The notes beneath the pieces were generated by a model. It made no database searches. It was not told the DNA's origin and saw only the letters and a list, made by a program, of their open reading frames with translations. Made by a program: the position numbers and the translations under genes. From Haliclona indistincta (lineage: Eukaryota > Porifera > Demospongiae > Haplosclerida > Chalinidae), in assembly GCA_964017065.1 (NCBI GenBank), contig OZ024784.1, positions 4,011,152-4,075,151 of the forward strand: DNA of 64,000 nt, given 5' to 3'. The stretch's first letter is position 1; each line of letters starts with the position of its first letter. Below are positions 50,165 through 62,089 of this stretch, piece after piece.

Positions 50165-53100
50165 ATGGCACTGCTTCCTGTACTGATACTCCTCCTCTTC
50201 TCTGTCTGTCAAAGAAGCCAACCAGTTCAGGGACTAACAGCAGTGTCACATTTCTCTCAGAATGGCCTCAGTGGTACTATTACTTTTTACCAGGCAACTC
50301 CCTCCTCAAATACCACTATAACTCTCAACCTCACACAACTTCCATTAGAAAACCTCCCATGGCATGTCCATGTGTTTCCTTTTCGTCTTGGATCACCTTC
50401 TCCTTGCAGTTCGTCAAATGTTGCTGGTCACTTTGACCCTCTTCTAGCAAGTGCAGAAACTGATTATTCAGCTAGATGTGCTGGAAATTCTTCTCTGTGT
50501 GAGATGGGTGATCTTAGTGGTAAACATGGGGTACTGACAAATTTAAACCGTGTGGAGCAATTCTCTGACTCAACTCTACACCTGCATGGAGTGTACAGCA
50601 TCATAGGACGATCTGTGGTTATACACAGACCAGACAATACTCGATTGGCATGTGCAAACATTGAATATCCTGATGTTGCTGGATTCACAAGGAACATCCT
50701 CTACTCACCGTTCAGGTCAACTGTATCTGGTGATGTCTACATTCAACAATACTCTTCAAATATGACGAGTGTCTTCACTGATCTACTGCTCCTCACATCA
50801 GTTTCCAGCTCGTCAAACCATAACTGGCACGTTCACACAGATCAAGTACTTCCTGAGGAGAGCTGCTCTGCAGCAATGGGACATTACAATCCACGAGGTG
50901 TTTTGACTACTGGAAACTATACTCAACTCTGCACTCCTACAATGCAAAGGAATTGTGAGGTGGGAGATCTATCTGGAAAAGGAGGTGCTCTTGATTTCTC
51001 TCAACAACAAAACAAGTTATTCTATACAGACACAGACCTGCCAATAGAACCACAGGCAGGGATATCTATTCTCAATCGTTCTATAGTTGTGCATGGGGAA
51101 AATCGTGCTGCAGAAAGAATAGCTTGTGCTAACCTCAGATATTTCAAGGGTCGTGAAGCAATCTCTCGCTTCACAGGAAATCAAGGAGTGTCGGGTTTTA
51201 TCCGTTTCTTCCAACGCACTCCTTTTGACCAAACAGTAGTTACGATATATCTGACAGGCTTGAATATGCAAGCAAGTGGCTACCATGTACATGTGTATCC
51301 TGTGGGAGAAAGCAACCAGTGTTCTTTGCCGTACACCGGAGGTCATTTCAACCCTAGAAACGTTGACTATTCGTCGACTAACCCACCAATAACAAGTGAT
51401 CAATACGAGATTGGAGATTTGAGTGGGAAATTTGGCGCACTGGATGAATTTGACTCCATCAACCTCACAAAAAGCGATTCAAATATTCCTTTATACGGTA
51501 TGGACAGCATTATTGGTCGTTCAATAGTAATACACAGGAGAGATGGGAGCAGATGGGCATGTGCTAATATTGAGCATACTGCTCCAGTACAACAGGTTTC
51601 TACTGTCTTCACGATAGGGAGTCGTGCCGTTCGGATGGTTCTTACTCAACCAACTGATGACCCGTTTGCTGAGACTACTATATTCATAGCCAACTTGCCT
51701 CCTCGCCAGCCCTCAACAACGCTGTCACTGACCTCATCTGCCGTCGCTGATATAGCTAGTTCAACTCCAGTAGTAAGTACTCCAGTTGCTACTTCTTCAA
51801 CATCCTCTAGCTTAGCTTTGGATAGTACAACAATGATGACTTCATCGACGGAAGCTACGTCACCTTCTGTAACACCATCCAGCTCTTCTGTCACCCAAAG
51901 TGCAGTATCATCAACCATAGCGATTTCTACCACTCCAAATCAACCAACCACCTCACTTTCTACGACTCCAGGCCTAGCAACCACTTCACTCTCTACCACT
52001 CCAGATCTAACAACTACCCCAGTTACTACCACTCAAGCCCTAACTACCACTCCACTCTTTACCACTCCAAATGTAACAACTTCTCCAGGCCTTGCAACTA
52101 CCTCACTTTCTTCTCTGGTTGCCTCTCAAAATCTATCTACCACATCAGTTCCTCCTATGTCGTCTATGCAGCAACTATCCTCAACTGCTGTTATATCTAC
52201 CAGCTCTATCATCACTTCTAGTGCATCACTGAACTTCTCAACTTCGTCGCTTTTCGTGAGCTCACCACCGCTTACCACTTCTTCAATAGTACCTACTACT
52301 ATGACAACTGACCAGATTTCCATGACTTCAATCACTACAACTGATGTCTTTGTAACTGTGTCGGATACCATTCAGCCGTCTTCACTTTCTATGTCATCGT
52401 CTATCTCCTTGGAAGAATCACCCGATTCATCATACTTGGATTCCTTTGAAGAATCATCCTTTTTGGAGCTAGCACCTGCTGCCTCACCTACACCAGTAAC
52501 AAGCACAACAACACCAACTCCAGGAGGAATGAAGAAGAGAGCTGTTGCAGAGGACCAGGACTATAGAAGAGCTTACAATGATTTAGTCAAGCGGCAAACA
52601 GGAAGTAGTACAGACTTAGAGTGGAGTGTACGTCAGCTGCCAGCAACTGCTGGTTCAACTGACTGTGCTGCTCTTGGTGTGTTTAGTCCTGGTCCTGACT
52701 CAACTTCACTCTGCCAGTCAGGAGAACAGCTTGCATGCACTGCTGGTGACTTGACTTCAAAGCACGGTCGTATAACAGTGGACTCACAAGACGGAGTGAG
52801 ACTTGTCTTCACCGATCCATCTCTTCCTCTATCTGGGCCCAACTCAGGTATTGCTCATTCATACCAGACACAAACAGCTAGTAATAACCGTAATCTGATA
52901 GACTAGATAACCACAATATACACAGATGGCTATTATCAGTTACCAGTAATTATACTGTTGACTCAATTTTCTCTTCTTTAGTTGCTAATATGGTGTTGCT
53001 GTTGCAATCTGCTGACAGAGGAGACTCTGTGTATGCTATGATCCAGCAGGGACCTGATGCTCAAGACACTCAAGCAGATGTGACCTGCTCAAGACCGGAC

Positions 53101-56100
53101 ACCAGTTCTCCTGTGATTAGCAGCACTCCTGGTGTTGCACCAGCTGGTCTCCAGCTACCAGTAGTCATCGGAATATGTGTTGGAATAGTGGTCGTGTTGA
53201 TTCTCCTCATTGTCTTTGTGATCCTCCTTGCTGTACGTTTCAGTAGTTATTGTACTAGTCTCAATTTCATTGCTTCTTCTAGGTCTACATTACTATGAAG
53301 AAAAGATCAACTAAGCAGAATTATTCACTTCCAGAGATGAATGGAAAAGATTATTCTTTGGAAATGGGAAAGTTTACTCCTTCCAAGCCAATAATTGGAG
53401 GTAGGCCTCAACTATCATGTTTGTTTGAATTTTTACTTGCTATCGCTCTTCAGTCGTCACGTACAGAGCTCTTCATCACTACCAGCCCCAGCATGAAGGA
53501 GACATGATGCTGGAGGAAGGTGACCTGGTGGAGCTGATTGAGACACCATATGGTGGGGAATGGTGGAAAGGCAAGGTGCAGGAGAGAAAGGGATGGTTTC
53601 CAAAGGACTATGTTGAGTATGTTGACTTGGAGGCAGAGCAGAAGAAGAAGAAAGAAGGTTAGGCATTGTTTGTAGCTACCTACTGTTAGTTAATGTTGTT
53701 CCTCTGTAGAGGAGTTTCAAGTGGCAGCTGCTATGATCAAAGCTGCATCATATACATTCAGTCGAGATACTAAAGCTAAAGATGCAACTACACCAACTGT
53801 CAGGAGAATGACCATTGACAGCACTCCTCGTCTAGTGACCAAGTTTGAAGTTAATAATCAAGACGGCAGCATTGACAACTTGAGCAAAGACGGTGTTCTT
53901 CTTGTGGGTAGTCGTCCAGACACTCCTAGCTCACTGAAGATCGAGAATACATCAACAGTAGGAGAATCACCAGTTCCTGACACAGACATGTGTATTGCCA
54001 AGTACGACTATACAGCCACTGCAGACACAGAGCTTGACCTCAAGCAAGGAGAATATGTGGTAGTACTAGAAAGAGCTGATAACGGCTGGTGGCATGGACT
54101 AATAGGAGAGAGACATGGCTGGTTTCCTGAAAGCTTTGCAGAGCCAGTGACTTCAAACACTCAAGATGATGCAACTCAGCAGACTCCTCAAGACGAACCA
54201 GCTGGCCTGGGACCAAGGAGAATGTCTGAGTTTGTAGCTGGAACATCAGAAGAAGTAGAGGCCTCAGGTGAGACACCAATAGGATAATAAGTCAATAACA
54301 ATAATCATTCCATCATTCATGCAGAATTCAAGGCAATCCAGACATATGATGGTGGTGAAGAAGAGGATAGCATCAAGTTCAGTGAGGGAGATATGGTGTT
54401 AGTGTACTGGGCACATGACAACGGCTGGTGGTATGGAGCAGCTGGTAGCAATCAGGGCTGGTTCCCTGGTAGCTATGTAGAGGTAAGACTCATTAACTGT
54501 AATTGTTTGTACAGAACTGACTCTATTGAATTTTTTCTCACTCTTGTAGCCTATAATGGAGAGCTCAGAGCACAGTTTGGCAGCTGCATCACCAACACTT
54601 CCAATTGTAGAGGAGAAAGAAGAGCCATACTCACTTGGTGATGAAATTGCTGCTGTTTTAGCAAAGAAAGACAACCGTGGTACAGAAGAAGAGCAGAGCA
54701 CAGCACTGCAGGACACCTCAGAGCCACCATTATCATTATCCTCACCAGGGGAAGGTGGCCTGCAGAGTGAAATCCAGTCAATTCTTGGGAGATTAAACTC
54801 AAAGAGTACATTGAGAAAGACTAGCCCAGACCAAAAACTACTCTTAGAAACTGAACAAAGCTCCTCTGTAACGGAAGAACCAAAATCAGCACCCTCACAG
54901 CCAGACAAACCTGTTGAGAGAGAGCCAAGTCCATCTGTAGAGAAAAAGGACAGTGTTTCAACTGACATTCAAGGATCGCTTCAACCAAGCAGTGACAATG
55001 ACCGTTCATTGACTCCGACACAGAACAAGCAACGCCGACGTGCTCCTCCGCCTCCTCGACCAGTTGTCAAAGCATCCTCGATTTCGAGCAGGAGCAGATC
55101 ACCAAAACCACATCGTGTAGCACCACCCACTCCTCCAAACAAATCTCCTATACCTCGTCTCACTCCCTCACCACAACCTTCTGCACTAAAACCAGCCGTA
55201 CCATCTCCACTGGCCAACTCCCCCGCTTTCCTCCTGCCATCTCCTCCTGTTTCTAAAGATTCTCCAACTCCTCCACCATCCAGTCCTATAGTGAAGGTGG
55301 AGAGTTCCCAAACAGTTTCACCACAGCCGGCTAGCCCAGTTCCTGTTGGCACCCCACCTATACCACACCTCAAGCCAGTGCGACTCACCACCGCTGAGAG
55401 TAGGACAAAGAAACGACGTCCTCCTCCAACTCCTCCAGGACTGAAAAAAGACAAGAACCAGATAAACAAGCTTTCTTTGTCAAAGGAGGAAGTTGATGGT
55501 AGTCCAGCTCCTAACAGACCTCCACCACTTGCTCCTGTCCCTGCACCACGACAGCGTCCTCCTAAACCAAAGGCTCGTGTGCAAATGATAAAACGTCCAC
55601 AAACCCGCAACATACCTCCTCCTCCAGCGATACCTCTTCCTCCTCCTCCAAAGCGTCAAATACCTCCCCCTCCTTCAATGAAACCACCTCAACTTCCTCC
55701 GGAACAAGCTAAACGACAGTCTCCACCAAATACTAGGCAACTTGAAACTACAGAAAAGGTTGATCTGCAAACTGCACCATCTGATGACCAGCCAGCTAGT
55801 TCACCAAAGGTAGCTCAGGATGTTTCATCACTAGAGGCAAGCAAACCACCACCAGTGAAACCAAAACCAACCGTCAAGCCCAAGCCTGCGGTGCTTCCAA
55901 AACCTAAACGTTTTTCGCAAGCACTTCCAAACAAATCTCCGTCAGACACACAGAGTAGCTCAAAACCTAAACGTTTTTCACTAAACAATCCTCCTACCTC
56001 TCCATTAGAATCACTGAGTGGGTCTCGGAAATCACTGAGTGGCTCTCGGAAATCACTGAGTGGCTCTCGGAAGACACTAACTGAGACTACTGTTATTACT

Positions 56101-56763
56101 AATACAGCAGCGCTAGATACGATGAGGCAATCCTCTGAACCAAGTGATGATTCTTCCTCTCATCCTGTTCCAGCTAAGAGAACTATTACGAACAAGCCAA
56201 CAGCACCTCGGAGAAAATCAAGCTTAGAAAACAAGCTAGAGGAGACTTCAAACCAGGTGGATGATCCACTCCCACCCAAGCAGCAGCCTCCTCGCCCAAA
56301 GCCACCTTCTTTTGACAATGAAGAAACAGACGGTGGTACAAAAGTAAACAAAGTAGCTAAACCTGCTCGTCCATCCAATCCTCCACCTGTACCTGCAAAC
56401 AGGTCAAGCAAGCCTCCTGTTCAACCTGAGCCTGCAGCAAGACAGCAAAAACCGTCCGAAGACAAAGCAAGTAAACCCTCAGCCAGACGGCTTCCTCCTG
56501 CACGTCCCCCACCTCCCAAATTGCATTCTAGTAGCCAAGCCAAGCAACAACCAAGTGGCTCTTCCTCCTCTTCTAAGTTCTACAAGGCAACACAAAGCTA
56601 TCAATCCGCAGAAAGTGGTCATTTGGAATTCAATTCTGGAGACGTACTTGTGTTCATAGACAAGGAGACAGATAAGGAAGGGTACTTGTACGGTATGACG
56701 GATGATGGCACCACTGGATTATTTCCTCTATCATATGTAAAACTTTTTGAAGCACCAAAGTAA
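50165..56763 (+). CDS. Transmembrane Cu-only-SOD-repeat protein with four cytoplasmic SH3 domains and a proline-rich tail
   Basis: Seven exons join in frame (50165-52847, 52982-53232, 53283-53400, 53454-53657, 53710-54267, 54325-54482, 54550-56763) to 2,061 aa. The start opens a signal peptide (MALLPVLILLLFSVCQ). The ectodomain has three Cu/Zn-SOD-like domains (about residues 25-165, 180-325, 333-470), each with HxH, GH(F/Y)(D/N)P, GDLSGK and (I/V)VIH-type copper-ligand motifs. A fourth SOD-like domain is degenerate and split by a Ser/Thr/Pro-rich stretch (about 510-782). One membrane helix lies at about 952-978 (VVIGICVGIVVVLILLIVF). The tail carries SH3 domains at about 1018-1077, 1178-1236, 1272-1324 and 1999-2059 (signatures GEWWKG..GWFPKDYV, NGWWHG..GWFPESF, NGWWYG..GWFPGSYV), separated by some 650 residues rich in PxxP motifs. 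Ectodomain family: copper-only SOD repeat proteins. Likely role, inferred: surface copper or superoxide-related receptor coupled to SH3/actin adaptors. Confidence 0.9.
51925..52115 (+). repeat. 33-bp mucin-type tandem repeats
   Basis: Degenerate 11-residue units of the form TTPxLxTTSLS recur five or six times inside the Ser/Thr/Pro-rich region. These would be dense O-glycosylation sites forming an extended stalk-like segment. Confidence 0.75.
56011..56073 (+). repeat. Three 21-bp tandem repeats (SLSGSRK) in the cytoplasmic tail
   Basis: Three near-identical copies of TCACTGAGTGGCTCTCGGAA plus A encode SLSGSRK x3. The basic-flanked serines resemble kinase sites, but that reading is speculative. 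Confidence 0.9.
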
Positions 56764-57075
56764 ATTAGCGTTTTGAAGCTGTTATTATATCATAGATGAA
56801 AATGTTTTGTGTTTTTAAGTGTTCCGACATGAACGCATAGTTCTGACTTATTAAACATGCTCCAAACAATCTTTGTGTATTTATAATATTCTTTTGAATG
56901 ACATAAAATTTACTGAATACTCATGCACGATGCATGTCGACTAGTTGGGATCACATTTTTTCAAAACTTCATTTAACTTGCAATTGAAAAATACAAAGTG
57001 ATTGTGAATTGTACATAAAAAGATACTCAAATTATACATATGATACTTTAGTATGTTCTAATCTGGTAATGTAGT
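56764..57075. other. Convergent intergenic gap, SOD-SH3 / FCHSD
   Basis: This 312-bp AT-rich interval between convergent stop codons contains 3'-UTR-like sequence only. I see no gene. Confidence 0.55.
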
Positions 57076-60000
57076 TCACACAAATGACTCGTTTTCATCA
57101 TCATCAATATCTTCAAATGAGCTCCATCGATTGCTAGAACACAAAGTTCTCTCAAAGGAATCATTCACTCCGCCTTGACTAACCACAGTAGAACTTCTTC
57201 CAGTCCGACCTTGCTGTGTAGGCAAGTTACCTGACTTTGTAGGAGTGCTTGCAATTGGTGGCGCCAATGAGGTTAATGTTGGGGTGAATCCTGAGAGAAC
57301 ATCAGCATTAAAGATGTTCGGTACTGTTCTGAGGTTAGGCCCAATGGCTAGGTCCTCGGCAGATATCTCAGGAGCAGGATAGTCAGGTGGTGGGGGAGGT
57401 GGAGGAGGAGGAACATAGGGGAAAGCAAGGCTTTCCAAAGGCATGGGAGTGAGATCAAAAGATAAGGAGGGCAGAGAAGATAGCGCCTAGTGGAGAGTAA
57501 ATCCAACCTCAGCATAAGTATTTGTCTAACCTGTATGTTGCCGGATGCAACTTCAACAATGACTGAGGGAAAGACTCCCTCTCTTCCTCCATAGCTTCCC
57601 TTCCACCAACCATCATCAATACCACTTCCATCGGAGTCAGTAGCTATCAATTTAATAATCGCTCCTTCCGGAAATGACAGTTCCTCGCGGTCCTCAGCAG
57701 TGTACTCATACAGTGCACGCAACATCACTACGAGAGACAAAAACACTATCACTAAGGTACTATACACATAGTGATCAACCTTCATTGTTATTATCACTTA
57801 ATTGAGTGAAAATTTGCGGTGGACAAGGTGAAGAAGAGACAGGACTTGTGTTGCAAGGTTTGACATAGCTCTGAGGGAAGTAGCCCTCTTGTCCGGTTTT
57901 GTTTTTACCCTGGGACCACCCATCTCCATTGTCCCATTCCAGTATCTCTAACTCCTCATCTGATTGTATGTCCAGTTCATCATAGCGCTGTGCCTACAAA
58001 AAGAATGACAATTCAATAGAGAATAATCATTAATCAAATTGCTTACCTGGTAGCTGTACAGAGCCACACAGTATTTAGGTTGTTGCACTAGTTGTCCAAA
58101 CGTGGGGTTTGAATTCAGACTAACAGAGTCTGGTGCCTGTTCAGTGGTTTCAGATCCAGTCTCTAGACTGTCACCCAGTGACACCTGGCTGCCTGAAAAA
58201 CTGCTAGCCAAACCTAAAGTGTAATTATTATTTATATAAACTTGATAGTTCCCATGAGACTGTTCATCACTGCACTATGAGTTCACTATACAAACCAATA
58301 GCATATTATTGAAAACATCATGTAAACATCAGAAGGTTTCTGCAACTGCGTGACAATTGTAGATCACAAGTTCTCACTATTCATAAATGTATTTGAACAC
58401 AACATTTACTATCAATTACATGATTTTAGTGCCAAATTTCACATTAGATCAGTCACGTTTACACTCAACAACAGCAGCTATAGGCTATACTAGCACTAAG
58501 GGGTAGCAATGAAATTTTATCTGAGTAGCAGTGTTAAGCATAATTTATCATGCTACATGCAACTCAAAATGCTGAAGAAAAGCAATATCAGTTACTCAGA
58601 GGACAATAAAACTTTTCATTCTACGATAATCGTATTTTGAGAATTTACGTTCAGACTGTACTACGATGCAATGACATGGTTTCACGCACTCTAGTCATGC
58701 TAGCTAGTGTATTGGGCATAGAAAGACAGCAGTTAACCCACAGCAGTAGCACAATGATAACACAGTCTCGTCGATCATAAAACAAGTTCCTCAAACTCCT
58801 CTACTGTAGACTTACTCTTCTCATCTCCCAGCAAGTCGGGAGCAGGAACTGCTTGTGACTGTTTGCGCTCTCCAGCAATGTAATCAGCAGCAGTGGTAGT
58901 GGTAGCCTGCTGTAACCACTTGTCAACATCAACTATAAGATCAATGCAATGATGTGACCCAGTGCCCTAACACACACACTCACTTCCTGATTCTTTGAGT
59001 GCATCAAGACGTGCATTGGCTCTTGTAGTCACTACCTCTAGCTGGCGTAGCTCCTCTTGTAGAGCGGACATGTTTAGTTGTGCCTCTGAACGAGCATCAG
59101 CTGTACCAAATTCTGGAGTCTAAGGAACAATATACAACAGGTCACATTCTCCGGCAGACTATGGCGGCTACTTACAGTCTTGTAGGCTAAAGTCACAGAT
59201 TCCAATCCTCTGATAGCCTTTCCCTTCTCTACTATCATCTGTTGATGCTTGATGAGCTCCTGCGCACGGAAACGAGCTTGTTTATTGAGTATCAACTCAG
59301 CTCCATGATCCCTACTGATAGCTTTCACCTACAGCAGCAGTACAAGTCAGAGAATACATAACTGCACAGTATACATTCAAAATACAATTATTACACAGTA
59401 CATCTATAAGCTATACCTTGTCACCAGCAACAGGTTCAAACTGATAGAGTATTTTGTTGCGTAAAAATGGATACTCATGAAGGAAACACTCCAACACATA
59501 CTCACGATTGACCTATACAAGAGAAATTAAATGGACGAACCAATAGAACACTGTCAATCAGACCAGTTGAGCTTGTTCTCTTAAGTCTGCAAACTCAGCT
59601 TTGATGAAACTGCACGAGTCTGCCTCAATCTGAGCAAACAGTGTGTAAGCTGTTTTCATTTTGTCATACATTTCCCCATCCATGGTCTACAAGAGTGGGA
59701 GAGACGTTGCATAGTAATTAAAACCATAATAGATATTCACCTATGTAACGCTCAATTGCAACTGAAAGTAATACAAAATTTATAACACAGTCAAGTTGAC
59801 AACTATCATGAGACAAACCAGACAATCCCGCCCACCTTCATGACGAGAGGCAGTTCAGTCTCAAAGTGTTTGTGTAGTAATGTGTTAGCCACTTCAAGAC
59901 ACAACAGGTACTCATTGCGAGCACCTACCGCATGCTTCTGAGCTGATCGTAGTTTGTCTGCAGTCTGTGGGGCAACATATTCAAGTTGTAGCAAGTGTAA

Positions 60001-61828
60001 TTCAACAAAATCAATTATACAATAACATCAATGTGCAAGTGGGTACCGGCAAGCTTTGACATATTACTAGAAACCTTTTTAGCTAGTAAACTAACCAGCA
60101 TACAAGTACATGTTGTTGAAGGAAGTATACTAGTTTAGATTATGCTGGTCTTCCCCTGAGTATTCTAAACTCATGATCACTGAAACTAATTAAACTATTA
60201 GTGTAGACGCTCCACTGATTGTTAGACGCTCTTTGTTATTAAAGCACACCAAGAACCATGCGCATGATACCACTCAGTACAGGTGTCTCCAGTATAGTTC
60301 ACCTTCTTGTGGTTCTTCTCGAGTGTTGAGCGACTTTCAAACAGCTTCATTTCTTTCTTCCGCAGTCTGCAACAGTGAAACAGAAAGTCATCCTAACGGA
60401 CATCATGCACTAAACTATACCTACCGGTCATCAAGATCAGAGTATTTCAATCTTGCCTCTTCACAAGTTTTTTGTCTCTCTGAGTACACTTTCTTAGCCT
60501 GCAAGTGACAATGTCTCTACTATAGCAAGTACTCTATTACACCACTCACTGTGGTCAACTCCTTTACTGAGTCTAGACTTTCACTGATCATTCGTTGCAT
60601 CACCTCACACGACTGAATGAAAGCAAGAAAATTTTATACATGTTTTTAGTGTTGCATACTGTTTTAAACTGTTGATCCTTCTCTTTTCTCAATGATCTGA
60701 GCATTTCTGATACATTAGTGGTCAACATTTCTGATAATTCAAGTCTCCGCTTCCCCTGTTCTTCAACCTTTGTTAGCATGAGCTTCCATATCTCCAGAAC
60801 ACCTCTGTATATAGTAGGAGACAACAGAGAAAGGAAATGTACAATTGAAGTACAAGGTAAAAACTTGTCTACAGACATTATGATATAATCACCTGTTCTC
60901 TAGTCTATCATATTCTGCTAGTGGAGGTGGTGGCTTCATTTCCTTCTTAGACAAATACTGTTGTCCGAGTTTTTGCAACCCCTAAATGCACAGAGTGTAG
61001 ACTTGTTGAAATTGTGTGTATCATGCTTACCTGAGCGTAGTCTCTCTCCAATTGACATCGCTGCTTTAGAAATGATCTGAAAACCAATCAAAAATTAACA
61101 CACACACTCACTCGCTCATTCACTCACCTGAACTCATCAAGCAAGTCAATCTCAGCAAGATGCTTTGTCTGTAGCTTAGCCAATTGATCATTCAGCACTG
61201 ATCTGACACTGCTACCCAACTTCTCCTGAAAAGATGAGATACACTAGTCAACAATGTAGAACATGCGAACTAAATTCCATACATCCAAAACTCCAGATTA
61301 ACCAAAATCTGTTATAGTAAACATTTTTGTAATGCACAGGTGCAAACAGTACATGATACCTATGACATCAGGTGCGATAATACTGTGACCAGACTAACAA
61401 TACCATTATCACTTCATGAGTGGTAATGGGGACTATGAAACATTAGACTATAAACAAGAGTCCAAATCAGGATTGTATAACCATCAACTGACCCCTGAGA
61501 GACATCGCATTAAAGAGACATAACACAATGTACAACATGCACACAATCACCACACGCGCACACACACACACACACTATTCTCATTCCTATGGAGCCCAGG
61601 CCAATAAAACATACACTACTGGTTTATCAAAAAACAACACAGCTGTTAAAGCTCAGAACAGTATACTCAATATGTAATAGTATTTTAGCAGTCACCTATT
61701 AGTAGACAGACAACAGTTAGGCAAGCAGGCAGTACAGAGCAAAAGGAACAAAACATACATAAGGTATAATATACTATCTATCAATCTGGTAAGGGTCCTA
61801 TCACCTTTTTAGGTCCAGCTCCACTCAT
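57076..61828 (-). CDS. FCHSD2: F-BAR and double SH3 protein (FCHSD1/2, nervous wreck family)
   Basis: A multi-exon minus-strand gene from MSGAGPKK (exon 61828-61805) to TGA at 57078-57076. The F-BAR part begins 'LNDQLAKLQTKHLAEIDLLDEFR', 'LERDYAQGLQKLGQQYL', and continues through 'ARNEYLLCLEVANTLLHKHFETELP'. A coiled-coil follows, then SH3-1 ('QPKYCVALYSYQ', 'EEGYFPQSYV'-type end) and SH3-2 ('RALYEYTAEDREELSFPEGA', 'DDGWWKGSYGGREGVFPS'). The C-terminal tail is proline-rich with a run of nine prolines at about 57380-57406. 'EELSFPEGAIIKL' and 'GVFPSVIVE' are near-diagnostic of FCHSD. The family bends membranes and activates WASP/Arp2/3 actin polymerisation during endocytosis and receptor recycling. 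Introns at 58214-58815 and 61226-61804 are unusually long for this locus. FCHSD1 versus FCHSD2 cannot be separated here; a pre-duplication orthologue is likely. Confidence 0.9.
58214..58815 (-). other. 602-bp intron of the FCHSD gene
   Basis: AT-rich sequence with no exon-like open frame and no repeat that I can identify. Donor GTAAGT and acceptor TTTAG bracket it. Confidence 0.6.
61226..61804 (-). other. 579-bp first intron of the FCHSD gene with a (CA)n microsatellite
   Basis: The intron holds an impure (CA)n run at about 61550-61576 and otherwise unremarkable AT-rich sequence. Its position directly after a 24-bp first coding exon makes it a candidate site for transcriptional control, but no element is evident. 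Confidence 0.6.
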
Positions 61829-62089
61829 CCTGTTAGTTTGTGTTGCTACGCCAAAGGAAATACTACTAAGAGCAGTCTAGTAGCAAAACTTAGCACTGTT
61901 CCAGCACCGTTCTGATGATGATCAAGAAACGAGAACACACAGACACACTAGTAAACGTGCGAATAAGATGGGCGGTGGCACTTACACGACACGCCCATTT
62001 CCTGGGTCTGCCCTCGTGGTGACGAACTCCAGTTTGCATGGTCAAGCCTGCAGTCAGGGCTATTCGGAAGTGATCAGTAACTCACAAGA
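61829..62089. promoter_or_regulatory. FCHSD/HMBS divergent intergenic region
   Basis: A 261-bp interval between diverging start codons. A GATGGGCGGTGG box (about 61967-61978) and an inverted CACGCCC (61988-61994) are GC-box-like elements suited to a housekeeping bidirectional promoter. Confidence 0.5.

Noticed and set aside
61550..61576. (CA)n tract as a regulatory Z-DNA element
   Set aside because: It is a short, impure intronic microsatellite with nothing to support a function.
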